Source: Zoogloea dura (GTDB taxonomy: Bacteria > Pseudomonadota > Gammaproteobacteria > Burkholderiales > Rhodocyclaceae). From it: 64,000 nt of DNA. How positions within the stretch are numbered: the stretch's first letter is position 1; every line of letters begins with the position of its first letter. The translations under genes and the position numbers were made by a program. The stretch is from positions 21,598 through 85,597 of the forward strand of contig NZ_JABBGA010000023.1 in NCBI RefSeq assembly GCF_012927165.1, given 5' to 3'. Shown here one piece after another: positions 17,009 through 25,230 of the stretch. Below the pieces are notes generated by a model, which saw only the letters and a program-made list of their open reading frames with translations, did no database searches and was not told the DNA's origin.

Positions 17009-17251
17009 ATGAGCACGATGAACATTTCCTTTCCCGACGCCCTGAAGTCTTTTGTCGACGAACAGGTCAGCCAGCGCGGCTATGGCACGAGCAGCGAGTA
17101 CGTACGCGAGTTGATCCGCAAGGACCAGGATCGGGTGCATCTGCGCGGCCTGCTCCTGGCAGGTGCCTCTTCCGCCCCCACAGCGCCGGCCGACGGCGCC
17201 TACTTCGAAGACCTGCGGGACCGCGTGCGCAAGGCTGGCCCCAAAGGGTGA
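17009..17251 (+). CDS. parD: ParD-like ribbon-helix-helix antitoxin
   Basis: 80 residues. The N-terminal ribbon-helix-helix is typical (MNISFPDALKSFVDEQV, then GYGTSSEYVRELIRKDQ) and the C-terminal tail has the toxin-binding character of ParD (FEDLRDRVRKAG). The stop overlaps the GTG start of a parE-like frame as GTGA, the usual parDE arrangement. That toxin gene is broken, so this antitoxin is probably an orphan. A short palindrome upstream could be its operator. Confidence 0.85.
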   Translation: MSTMNISFPDALKSFVDEQVSQRGYGTSSEYVRELIRKDQDRVHLRGLLLAGASSAPTAPADGAYFEDLRDRVRKAGPKG

Positions 17252-17436
17252 AGGCCAAGCCGGTCATCCCGCGGGATCAGGCCAACCCGACGTTGATGCA
17301 GCCATTGCCTTCTATCTGAATGAAGGTGGGACGCGAGCCGCCCCAGGCTTCATCGATCACAACAGATCATCCATTCACAGCACCTCAATGCCCGGCACTT
17401 CCCGGTACAGGAAAATCGAGGCCGACAGCGCCTGAG
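17248..17436 (+). pseudogene. Frameshifted remnant of a ParE-like toxin gene
   Basis: The frame starts GTG AAG GCC (VKAKPVIPRDQAN), then shifts by one missing base near 17283-17290 and continues in another frame as DVDAAIAFYLNEGG...APGFID, which is how ParE toxins begin. After about 17355 no ParE-like C-terminus (the Leu/Pro/Arg-rich strand and Phe-Val-Phe core) can be followed, and a stop comes at 17434-17436. The toxin is therefore predicted inactive. A sequencing error could explain the single frameshift but not the lost C-terminal half. Confidence 0.65.
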
Positions 17437-17482
17437 TTTACGTCTCCGTACTTCTTAGTCACAAACCACTGGCCTGCTCCGC

Positions 17483-17836
17483 ATGATGAAGACCTCAATC
17501 GCACTCATAGTTGTCGCCACAACAGTATCCGCTTGCGGAGGCCTCGAAACGAAGGCTATGCACATCAACCTAGGCGATGCCAAGGAAAAGGTTGTTTCGC
17601 TAATGGGTCCTCCTGATGATCGTCAAGTGAAGGATACGAACGAAGCTTGGCAGTACTGCCAAACTGGTGCTGGCTTCGGATGGCACGACTATCGGATCAT
17701 TTGGTTCAGAAACGGAAAGGTCACCGGACTCAACTCGTACAAGAGCACTCGTCCGGGTTCTTCCTGCATGGCAGACATCAAACAAGTGCGCTGGGAGGAT
17801 GCCCCGGATACAGTGGTTGAGATTCGGAAACGATAG
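17483..17836 (+). CDS. Small BamE/SmpA-like lipoprotein
   Basis: 117 residues. A signal peptide with lipobox (TTVSAC, Cys18) predicts a lipoprotein. The segment LGDAKEKVVSLMGPPDDRQV followed by an EAWQYC strand resembles the SmpA/BamE fold. The essential cell-envelope bamE is normally elsewhere, so this is probably an accessory homologue. The gene is visibly more AT-rich than the flanking catabolic genes and sits in the small accessory islet behind parD. No regulon element is present. Function beyond an envelope lipoprotein is unknown. Confidence 0.7.
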   Translation: MMKTSIALIVVATTVSACGGLETKAMHINLGDAKEKVVSLMGPPDDRQVKDTNEAWQYCQTGAGFGWHDYRIIWFRNGKVTGLNSYKSTRPGSSCMADIKQVRWEDAPDTVVEIRKR

Positions 17837-17992
17837 ACGATCCCGCCTGCAGAATGCGGTCTCCTCCTTCCCAAGCCAAGCACCCGTCTGTTGAGTCCGG
17901 CTTAGCGAGCGTTAGAGACCAAGCAGGCTACGGTTTTTAGGGCCCCACAGACGCTAGGCGCCGGTTACCCCCCAACGCCATACCCCGTCACC

Positions 17993-18511
17993 ATGCCCGC
18001 ACGAATCCTCTCCATTGAAGCCGATATCACCACGCTGGCGGTAGATGCCATCGTCAATGCCGCCAACTCGTCCCTGCTCGGGGGCGGTGGCGTGGACGGC
18101 GCCATTCATCGTGCCGCCGGCCCCGAACTGGTTCATGAATGCCGGCGACTGGGTGGCTGCAGGACGGGCGATGCCAGGATCACCGGGGGCTATCGCCTGC
18201 CTGCCCGTTTCGTCATCCACACGGTGGGGCCCGTCTGGCGCGGCGGCGAGAACGGAGAGCCGGCACTCCTCGCAGCGTGCTACCGACGTTCGATCGAAGT
18301 CGCCGCCGCCGAGGGGCTGGCGACGATCGCCTTTCCCAGCATCAGCACGGGCGTTTATGGCTACCCGATCGAACTGGCCGCCCCTGTCGCGGTGGCCAGC
18401 GTGCGGGCGGCGGCCTCCGCCTTCCCCGGGATCCGGGAGATCACCTTCGCGTGTTTTTCGGCCGCAGACCTGGCGGTCTACGAATCGGTCCTGGGCCGGC
18501 CCGCGCCCTAA
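17993..18511 (+). CDS. Macrodomain protein (ADP-ribose/O-acetyl-ADP-ribose deacetylase type)
   Basis: 172 residues, full-length single macrodomain of the YmdB/MacroD type. The ribose-binding and catalytic signatures are clear: [26 protein letters not shown] near the N-terminus, HTVGPVW in the middle, and [12 protein letters not shown] later. Such enzymes remove ADP-ribose from acidic residues or hydrolyse O-acetyl-ADP-ribose in the cytoplasm. No partner ADP-ribosyltransferase is nearby. It ends 29 bp before the convergent MFS gene stop. Confidence 0.9.
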   Translation: MPARILSIEADITTLAVDAIVNAANSSLLGGGGVDGAIHRAAGPELVHECRRLGGCRTGDARITGGYRLPARFVIHTVGPVWRGGENGEPALLAACYRRSIEVAAAEGLATIAFPSISTGVYGYPIELAAPVAVASVRAAASAFPGIREITFACFSAADLAVYESVLGRPAP

Positions 18512-18540
18512 CCGTCCGGCCATCCCGCCTACCGGCGGCC

Positions 18541-19962
18541 TCACTCCCGTGGTTTCATCCGCAGCGCCGCTACCGTGGCGAGCAGGAAGGTCGCGGTGAG
18601 GAGCAGGAAGGCTTCCGAGTAAGCGGCGTCGATACCGCGAGGGGTCACGCCATACACAGTGATCCGCCATTCCACGAAGACCGCCACGATGGCGATGCCC
18701 AGCACGCCGCCAAGCTGGCGGACGTAGTTGTTGACCATCGAGGCCTCGCCCATCAGGCGGGGCTGGAGGTGGCGCAGGGTGGCGAGGGTCAGGGCCGGGA
18801 TGATCAGGCCCAGGCCGACGCGCCCGATCATCGTGTCCCACAGGATCTCGGCATAGCTCACCGCGCTGCCGCGCAGGCCGAAGTAGAGGAAGGACAGGCC
18901 GAAGACCAGCAGCCCGGCCACCGTGATCCAGCGCGGCGAGTGCCGATCGGCCACCACGCCGGCCAGCGGGATGGTGGCGGCCAGCACGAAGCCGGAGGGC
19001 ATCAGGGCCAGGCCGGCGGGGGTGGCGCCGAAGCCCAGGGCGTTCTGCAGGAAGACCGGGATCAGGTAGCTCGAGGCATACACCCCGACCCCGTAAGCGA
19101 AGGACACCAGGATGCCCATCGCGAAGGCGCGCTCGCGGAACAGCTCCAGGGAGAAGATCGGCGCCACCGCCCGCCCGGCGTGGCGGACGAAGAGGCCGGC
19201 CGACAGCAGCGCGATGCCCGATTGCACCAGGCTCCAGGTGGCCAGCGGGCCGGCCTCGCGCAGGCTGGCCACCCACTCGATCAGCACCAGGGTCATGACG
19301 CTCAGCAGGATCACCCCGTACCAGTCGAAGGGACGCCGCTGGAGGTCGTCCGCCCGGGGCAGCAGGTGGGCCGCCAGCAGGCCGGCGAGCAGGCAGAAGG
19401 GCACACTGAGCAGGAAGATCGACTGCCAGCCGAAGTGCTCCAGCAGCACGCCGGCCAGGGTCGGCGCCACCGCCGGAGCCAGCACGATGCCGAAGCTGAG
19501 CAGCCCGGTCGCCCTGCCCTGCCGGCCAGGTGGAAAGAGGCGCATCACCACCACCATCGACAGGGGTTGCTGCACGCCGGCGGCGGCCCCCTGCAGCAGG
19601 CGGATCGCCACGGTCCCGGCAAAATCGCTGACCAGGGCACCGGCCAGGCTGGTCAGCCCGAGGAACAGCACCGTCCCCAGGAAGACCCGCCGGAAGCCGT
19701 AGCGCTCAAGCAGCCAGGGGGTGGGCAGCATGGCCACGGTCATCGCCGCCATGTAGCCGGTGATGACCCACTGGACCCGGTCCTGCCCCATGCCCCAGTA
19801 GGCGCCCATCGCCGGCACCGCCACGCTGAAGCTGGTGGTGGCGAGCACCGCGGCGATCACCCCGATGGCCACGGTGAGCAGGGCCAGCCAGCGGTAGCGC
19901 TCGCCGTGGCGGGCGAACAGCTCGTCGCGGCTGGGGGCGACGGGCAGGAGGAGGCTCAGCAT
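18541..19962 (-). CDS. MFS transporter, DHA2/EmrB-like (12-14 TM)
   Basis: 473 residues, strongly hydrophobic with many predicted transmembrane helices. Motif A-like segments (LERYGFRRVFL and ADRHSPRW) and the motif C-like GIVLAPAVAPTLAG mark a drug:H+ antiporter of the DHA2 family. As the last gene of the side-chain operon it could export toxic steroid intermediates or bile acids, or import a substrate; this is inferred from position. The start ATG is at 19962, 57 bp after the stop of the FadE upstream. Confidence 0.88.
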   Translation of the reverse strand: MLSLLLPVAPSRDELFARHGERYRWLALLTVAIGVIAAVLATTSFSVAVPAMGAYWGMGQDRVQWVITGYMAAMTVAMLPTPWLLERYGFRRVFLGTVLFLGLTSLAGALVSDFAGTVAIRLLQGAAAGVQQPLSMVVVMRLFPPGRQGRATGLLSFGIVLAPAVAPTLAGVLLEHFGWQSIFLLSVPFCLLAGLLAAHLLPRADDLQRRPFDWYGVILLSVMTLVLIEWVASLREAGPLATWSLVQSGIALLSAGLFVRHAGRAVAPIFSLELFRERAFAMGILVSFAYGVGVYASSYLIPVFLQNALGFGATPAGLALMPSGFVLAATIPLAGVVADRHSPRWITVAGLLVFGLSFLYFGLRGSAVSYAEILWDTMIGRVGLGLIIPALTLATLRHLQPRLMGEASMVNNYVRQLGGVLGIAIVAVFVEWRITVYGVTPRGIDAAYSEAFLLLTATFLLATVAALRMKPRE

Positions 19963-20019
19963 GGCCGCATCCGGCGGGGGCCGGCGTGGAGCGGCGGGTG
20001 ACCGACGACCCGCGCCATC

Positions 20020-21171
20020 TCAGCCCTCCCGGCCGGCGTCGGCGTAGCGCTGGCAATGGAAATCCCCATCGCCGAGGCAGGCCTGGGCCACCCGGATGCG
20101 CTTCAGGAACAGACCCACGTCCAGCTCGTCGGTGACGCCCATGCCGCCATGCATCTGCACCGCCTCGCGGCTGACCAGGTGGGCGACCTGGCCGGCCTTC
20201 CATTTGGCCAGGCTGACCAGGCGGGCGCGGCCGGCTGCGTCGAGGGAGGCGTCGTCGAGGGCGGCGAGCCCGGCCATGACCGTGCTGCGTGCCAGCTGCA
20301 GGTGGGTGTAGCACCAGGCGGCCCGGTGCTGCAGGGCCTGGAAGGAGCCGATCGGCACGTCGAACTGGACCCGCGTCTTCAGATACTCGACGGTGGTGTC
20401 AAACAGGGCCTGGGACGCACCCAGCAGCTCGGCGGCCAGGCACACCCGACCCCGGTCGAGGGCCGCGTCCAGGCCGGCCCAGGCTTGCCCCTCGGCCCCC
20501 AGCAGGCTGGCGGCCTCCACCTGTACCGCGTCCAGGCGCAGCCGGGCGTGATTTCGGGAATCCACCAGTTTCATCGGCGAGACCCGCAGACCGGCCGCAT
20601 CGGCGGGAACCAGGAAGAGGCTCAGCCCGGCGATGTCACCTGGCTGCCCGGCGGTACGGGCGAGCACCACGAAGGCGTCGGCGCCGATGCCGTCCACCAC
20701 GAAGACCTTGTCACCCGTCAGCACCCAGCCCTGCCCTTCACGGCAGGCCGCCAGGGCGGTGTTGGCCGGGGCGTGGCGGGGCTGTTCGTCCACCGCCAGG
20801 GCGATGCGCCGGTCGCCGGCGATCAGGGCCGGCAGCCATTCGGCCTGCTGCGCGGGCGAACCGGCCAGCTCCACAGCAGAGCCGCCCAGCACGATGCTGG
20901 AGAGCAGCGGTGCAGCACTGAGCTTGCCGCCAATCTGCTCGAAGACAGCGCCCAGGCCCTTGCAGCCGAAGTCCAGGCCGCCGAGGGACTCGGGAAAGGG
21001 GATGGCGCTCCACCCCAGGTTCACCATCTCCCGCCACAGGGCCGGGTCGAAGCCTTGGGCCGCCCCCTCGTCACGCAAGCGACGCTGGGCGCTGACCGGG
21101 CTCCTGGCGGCCAGGAACTCGCTGGCGGTGTCGGCCAGCAGGCGCTGCTCTTCGGAATAAACCAGACTCAT
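20020..21171 (-). CDS. Acyl-CoA dehydrogenase, partner (beta-like) subunit
   Basis: 383 residues. The ATG at 21171 is chosen because AGGAGG lies 8 nt before it; a GTG 6 bp upstream is too close. It has VQFDVPIGSFQALQH and the C-terminal MHGGMGVTDELDVGLF, but Asp (ALDRG) at the helix-G catalytic position, so it should pair with the catalytic FadE encoded 13 bp upstream (21185-22414). The pair resembles the ChsE1-ChsE2 arrangement for C3 side-chain oxidation. The exact substrate is unknown. Confidence 0.88.
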   Translation of the reverse strand: MSLVYSEEQRLLADTASEFLAARSPVSAQRRLRDEGAAQGFDPALWREMVNLGWSAIPFPESLGGLDFGCKGLGAVFEQIGGKLSAAPLLSSIVLGGSAVELAGSPAQQAEWLPALIAGDRRIALAVDEQPRHAPANTALAACREGQGWVLTGDKVFVVDGIGADAFVVLARTAGQPGDIAGLSLFLVPADAAGLRVSPMKLVDSRNHARLRLDAVQVEAASLLGAEGQAWAGLDAALDRGRVCLAAELLGASQALFDTTVEYLKTRVQFDVPIGSFQALQHRAAWCYTHLQLARSTVMAGLAALDDASLDAAGRARLVSLAKWKAGQVAHLVSREAVQMHGGMGVTDELDVGLFLKRIRVAQACLGDGDFHCQRYADAGREG

Positions 21172-21184
21172 GCTCACCGCCTCC

Positions 21185-22414
21185 TTACTTGCTCTGTTTG
21201 CCTTCGGGCAGCTCGAGCACCCGCTTGGCGATGACGTTCAGCTGCACCTCGGACGAACCGCCGGCGATGGTCTGGGCAAAGCTGCCCAGCCAGGCCTTGC
21301 TCAGGGCCAACTCCTGTTCGGTGAATTCATCCCCCTCCCAGCCCAGGGCGCGATGACCCATCAGGTCGAGGAGGATCTCGAACTTGTCCTTCTCCTGCTC
21401 GGAGTGCACCAGCTTCATGATGGACATCAGCCCGGACACGTTCTGGCGGGCGCGCATCTCCTCGCCCATGCGCTGCACGGTGAGGGTGTAGCTGTGCTCC
21501 TCCATCGACATCGCCACGGCGCGGGCGCGCAGGGCGATGTCGGCCGGCGCGGCGGCTGATGTGGCAGCTGAGGTGGCAGCCCCAACCGGCGGCAGGTAGC
21601 GCTCCGCCAGGCTCATCAGGTCGAAGTGGGTCGGCAGGCTGAACTCGCCGAACTTGGACATGGCCCGCCGCTCGTGCTGGAGCAGGGCCTTGGCCAGGGT
21701 CCAGCCGCCGTGGAGGGGGCCGATCAGCTGGCCCTTGGGCACGTTCACGTTGTCGAAGAAGACCTGGCAGAAGGACGACTTGCCGCTGATCAGGTCGATG
21801 GGCGTGACGGTGATGCCGGGCGACTGCATGTCCAGCACGATCAGGCTGATGCCCTGGTGCTTGGGCGCCGCCGGATCGGTGCGCACCAGGGCGTACATCC
21901 AGTCGGACTTGTCGCCGTAGGAGGTCCAGATCTTGGTGCCGTTCACCAGGAAGTGGTCGCCCTGGTCCACCGCCGAGGTCTTCAGGCTGGCCAGGTCGGA
22001 GCCCGCGTTGGGCTCCGAGAAGCCCTGGCACCAGCGGATCTCGCCGCGGGTCATGGGCTTGAGCAGGGCCTGCTTCTGTTCTTCCGTGCCGAACTCCAGG
22101 ATCACCGGGCCGAGCATCCAGATGCCCAGGTTGATCTGCGCCGGGCGGCAGTGGAGGCGGCGCATCTCGGCCTCCAGCACCGCGGTCTGCTCGGCGCTCA
22201 GGCCACCACCGCCGTACTCGGCCGGCCAGTCGGGGGCGAACCAGCCCTTGTCGCGCATGCGCTCGAACCACAGACGCTGGTCATCGGACTGGAAGCTGAG
22301 CTTCCGGCCGCCGAAGATCAGCGCCCCGTCCGGCGTCGGGGTGCGCATGGCCGGCGGGCAGTTGGCCTCCAGCCAGGCGCGGACTTCCTTGCGGAACTCG
22401 TCAATCGTGCTCAT
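21185..22414 (-). CDS. Acyl-CoA dehydrogenase, catalytic (alpha-like) subunit
   Basis: 409 residues. WCQGFSEPNAGSD (about 128-140) and LLQHERR with Glu248 in helix G mark it as the catalytic type; the C-terminus reads AGGSSEVQLNVIAKRVLELP in place of the usual YxGTNEIQ. A short Ala/Thr-rich stretch (about 272-285) is unusual for the family and may be a loop insertion. It is followed by its probable beta-like partner. It belongs to the nine-gene operon with chsH1, chsH2 and the aldolase, so it probably dehydrogenates a steroid side-chain CoA ester. Confidence 0.9.
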   Translation of the reverse strand: MSTIDEFRKEVRAWLEANCPPAMRTPTPDGALIFGGRKLSFQSDDQRLWFERMRDKGWFAPDWPAEYGGGGLSAEQTAVLEAEMRRLHCRPAQINLGIWMLGPVILEFGTEEQKQALLKPMTRGEIRWCQGFSEPNAGSDLASLKTSAVDQGDHFLVNGTKIWTSYGDKSDWMYALVRTDPAAPKHQGISLIVLDMQSPGITVTPIDLISGKSSFCQVFFDNVNVPKGQLIGPLHGGWTLAKALLQHERRAMSKFGEFSLPTHFDLMSLAERYLPPVGAATSAATSAAAPADIALRARAVAMSMEEHSYTLTVQRMGEEMRARQNVSGLMSIMKLVHSEQEKDKFEILLDLMGHRALGWEGDEFTEQELALSKAWLGSFAQTIAGGSSEVQLNVIAKRVLELPEGKQSK

Positions 22415-22438
22415 CGCTTCATCCTTGTGTGCCCGGGC

Positions 22439-23605
22439 CTACATGGCCCGGGGCATGCCCAGACCGAACTGGGCGATCAGTCCGCGCTGGATCTCGTTGG
22501 TGCCGCCGCCGAAGGTGAGGGTCACCGAGGCGCGCAGTTCGTATTCCAGCTCACCCAGCAGCACGGCTGCCGCCGAGCCGGCGCGCACCAGGCCAGCAGC
22601 ACCGACGATCTCCGACAGCTTGCGCAGGATCTCGATGGCCGACTCGGAACCATACACCTTGGTGCTGGAGGCCAGCGCCACGTCCATCTGGCCCCGTTCA
22701 AGATCCGCCGCAATACGGAAGTTGATCAGCCGCATGGCCTCCAGCCGGGCGTAGCACTCGGCCAGCAGGCTGCGCACCCAGGGTGCGTCGGTGGCGCGCC
22801 GGCCGCTCTCGTCCCTGGCCTTGGCCCACAACAGGACGCGGCGGTACAGGCCCACCACCTTGTCGGACCAGGCGCCCAGGCCGAGGCGCTCATGGTTGAG
22901 CTGGGAGGTGACCAGTTGCCAACCTCCGTTGAGCCTGCCCACCAGCATGTCGGCGGGGACGCGCACGTTATCGTAATAGGTGGCGGCCGTCGGGTTGCTG
23001 CAGGTGGGGATCACCGTGTGGGAGAAACCGGCTTCCTGCGTATCCAGGATCAGGATCGAGATGCCCTTGTGGCGCGGCAGCGCCGGGTCGGTGCGGGCCG
23101 CCAGCCAGATGTAGTCGGCGGCCTCGGCACCGGAGGTCCACAGCTTGTTGCCATTGACCAGGAAGTGGTCGCCTTCCAGCCGGGCGGTGGTCTTGAGGGC
23201 CGCCAGGTCGGAGCCGGCGCCCGGCTCGGAATAGCCGATGGAGAACAGGATCTCGCCAGCGGCGATGCCCTGCAGGAACTGCGCCTTCTGCTTGTCGGTG
23301 CCGAACTCCATGAGGGCCGGGCCGACGGTGCTGATGGTCACGAAGGGCAGCGGCGCTCCGGCGATGTTGGCTTCCTCGAAGAAGATCAGCTGCTCGGTGG
23401 CGGTGTAGCCCTGGCCGCCGTGCGCCTTCGGCCAGCCGAGGGCCAGCCAGCCGTCGCGGCCCATCCGGCGGATGGTGTCGCGGTACAGCGTGCCGCCCTC
23501 GACACCGCGCAGGGCGGCACGAAGTTCGGGCGTCATCAGGTTCTGGAAGTAGTCCCGCACCTTGAGGCGCAGGGCGTGCTGTTCGGGGGTCAGATCGACG
23601 AACAT
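22439..23605 (-). CDS. Acyl-CoA dehydrogenase, catalytic (alpha-like) subunit
   Basis: 388 residues. FSIGYSEPGAGSD (about 121-133), QLNHERLGL with Glu239 at the helix-G catalytic position, and LTFGGGTNEIQRGLIAQFGLG at the C-terminus are present. Its likely non-catalytic partner is the FadE at 25202-26335, separated by chsH1 and the aldolase gene, which is the gene interleaving expected for an igr-like side-chain cluster. The start ATG is 10 bp after the aldolase stop. Confidence 0.9.
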   Translation of the reverse strand: MFVDLTPEQHALRLKVRDYFQNLMTPELRAALRGVEGGTLYRDTIRRMGRDGWLALGWPKAHGGQGYTATEQLIFFEEANIAGAPLPFVTISTVGPALMEFGTDKQKAQFLQGIAAGEILFSIGYSEPGAGSDLAALKTTARLEGDHFLVNGNKLWTSGAEAADYIWLAARTDPALPRHKGISILILDTQEAGFSHTVIPTCSNPTAATYYDNVRVPADMLVGRLNGGWQLVTSQLNHERLGLGAWSDKVVGLYRRVLLWAKARDESGRRATDAPWVRSLLAECYARLEAMRLINFRIAADLERGQMDVALASSTKVYGSESAIEILRKLSEIVGAAGLVRAGSAAAVLLGELEYELRASVTLTFGGGTNEIQRGLIAQFGLGMPRAM

Positions 23606-23615
23606 GGCATCCTCC

Positions 23616-24800
23616 TCAGGCGCAACCCAGGATCAGGCCGCTGGTGGGCACGCCGGTACCGGCGGTGACCAGCACGTTCTCCACGCCGGCCACCTGGTTG
23701 GCCGCCGTGCCGCGCACCTGGCGCACCGCCTCGGCAACACCGTTCATGCCGTGGATGTAGGCCTCGCCGAGCTGGCCGCCGTGGGTGTTGATGGGCAGTG
23801 TGCCGCCCCGCGCATGGTGGCCGGCGCGCACGAAATCCTTGGCCTCGCCGCGCTTGCAGAAACCGAACTCCTCCAGCTGGGGCAGCACGAAGGGGCTGAA
23901 GTGGTCGTAGATCACCGCGGTCTGGAAGGCGTCGGGGCCGAGGCCGGACTGGGCATAGAGCGCCTTCGCCACCACGCCCATCTCCGGCAGGCCGGTGATG
24001 TCGTCGCGGTAGTAGGAGGTCATGCTCTGCTGGCCCTCGGTGATGCCCTGGGAGCCCGCCTTGATGACAACCGGCCTCTGCTTCAGGTCGCGGGCCCGTT
24101 CGACGGAGGTGATGACCATCGCCACAGCGCCGTCGGACTCCTGGCAGCAGTCAAGCAGGCGCAGAGGTTCGGCGATCCACTTGGACGCCTGGTGCTCCTC
24201 CAGGGTGATGGGCTTGCCGTAGAAGAAGGCCGCCGGGTTGGTGGCGGCGAAGTCGCGCACGGCCACCGAGACGCGGCCGAAATCCTCGGTGGTGGCGCCG
24301 TAGCTGTGCATGTAGCGCTGGGCGAACATGCCCACCCAGGCCGCCGGGGTGTGGAAGCCGTAGGGCATGTACCAGCCGTAGTTCACGTTCTCGAAGATCG
24401 GCGTGGCGCCAAAACCGTAGTCGCCGGTCCCGAAGCGGTACCAGGAGCGCTCGTTCATGGCCCGGAAGACCACCACCGTCTTGGCCAGGCCGGTGGCCAC
24501 CGCCATGGCGGCATGCACCAGCGGCGCGCAGGCGGCGCCGCCCCCGTGGGGGATCTGGGAGAAGAACTTGACGTTCTTGCAGCCCAGCAGGCGGGCGATC
24601 TCGTACTCCGGCACCTTGTCCATGGTGTAGGAGCTGAAGCCCTCCACCTCGGCGGGGTCGATGCCCGCGTCAGCCAGGGCGGCCAGTACGGCCTCCATGG
24701 CCAGGCGCAGTTCGGTCCGGCCGGAGTTCTTGGAGAATTCGGTGGCGCCCAGGCCGGCAATGGCGGCGCGACCGGCGATGTTCATGTCGTTCATCTGCAT
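23616..24800 (-). CDS. Ltp2-like steroid side-chain aldolase (thiolase fold)
   Basis: 394-residue thiolase-fold lipid-transfer protein. IPHGGGAACAPL, AVIYDHFSPFV and LPINTHGGQLGEAYIHG are visible; the Tyr residues in the last two segments match the catalytic tyrosines discussed for Ltp2-type retro-aldolases. It lies between the ChsH1-like hydratase and a FadE, with the ChsH2-like (MaoC-DUF35) gene in the same operon. Predicted reaction: release of propionyl-CoA from the 17-hydroxy-C22 CoA ester, leaving the 17-keto steroid. An ATG 6 bp downstream is an alternative start. Confidence 0.85.
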   Translation of the reverse strand: MQMNDMNIAGRAAIAGLGATEFSKNSGRTELRLAMEAVLAALADAGIDPAEVEGFSSYTMDKVPEYEIARLLGCKNVKFFSQIPHGGGAACAPLVHAAMAVATGLAKTVVVFRAMNERSWYRFGTGDYGFGATPIFENVNYGWYMPYGFHTPAAWVGMFAQRYMHSYGATTEDFGRVSVAVRDFAATNPAAFFYGKPITLEEHQASKWIAEPLRLLDCCQESDGAVAMVITSVERARDLKQRPVVIKAGSQGITEGQQSMTSYYRDDITGLPEMGVVAKALYAQSGLGPDAFQTAVIYDHFSPFVLPQLEEFGFCKRGEAKDFVRAGHHARGGTLPINTHGGQLGEAYIHGMNGVAEAVRQVRGTAANQVAGVENVLVTAGTGVPTSGLILGCA

Positions 24801-24810
24801 CTGCTCCCGC

Positions 24811-25230
24811 TCAGGGCAGCACCAGCGTGGCCGTGCCGGTCACGTGGTTGCCCATGGAATTCCTGCCCTTGAGGCTCACCACCACCGTGCGGCTGGCCGC
24901 ATCGGTGTGGGTCACCTCGCCCGTGAAGCTCATCGTGTCACCCGGGTAGTTGGGCGCGCCGAGCTTGATCTTCAGGTCCTTGAAGACGGCGGCGGGGCCG
25001 GCCCACTCTTCGACATAGCGCTGGGCCAGGCCGCTGGTGGTGAGGATGTTCATGAAGACGTGGGGCGAACCCAGGGCCAGTGCGGCGTCCTTGTCGTGGT
25101 GGCCGGGGAAGTAGTCTCGGGTGGCGATGGCACCGCTGGCGATGAGGGCCACGGTGATGGGGATCGGAAGCGCCGGCAGGGTCTCGCCGGGGCGCACTGT
25201 GTCAAAGCGACGGGTGTTCTGCGAGGTCAT
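24811..25230 (-). CDS. chsH1: ChsH1-like MaoC-domain enoyl-CoA hydratase subunit
   Basis: 139 residues, single MaoC hot-dog domain. The catalytic Asp/His pair is in ATRDYFPGHHDKDAA. The start is at MTSQNTRRFD (25230); this overlaps the end of the FadE upstream by 29 bp, so the pair is probably translationally coupled. In mycobacterial cholesterol degradation ChsH1 forms a hydratase with ChsH2 that acts on the C22 enoyl-CoA. The ChsH2-like gene lies in the same operon, separated by one FadE. Confidence 0.85.
   Translation of the reverse strand: MTSQNTRRFDTVRPGETLPALPIPITVALIASGAIATRDYFPGHHDKDAALALGSPHVFMNILTTSGLAQRYVEEWAGPAAVFKDLKIKLGAPNYPGDTMSFTGEVTHTDAASRTVVVSLKGRNSMGNHVTGTATLVLP

Noticed and set aside
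17880..17910. Integron attC-like site (a GTTGAGT core near 17890)
   Set aside because: No matching inverse core or paired palindrome at the right distance, and no integrase nearby.
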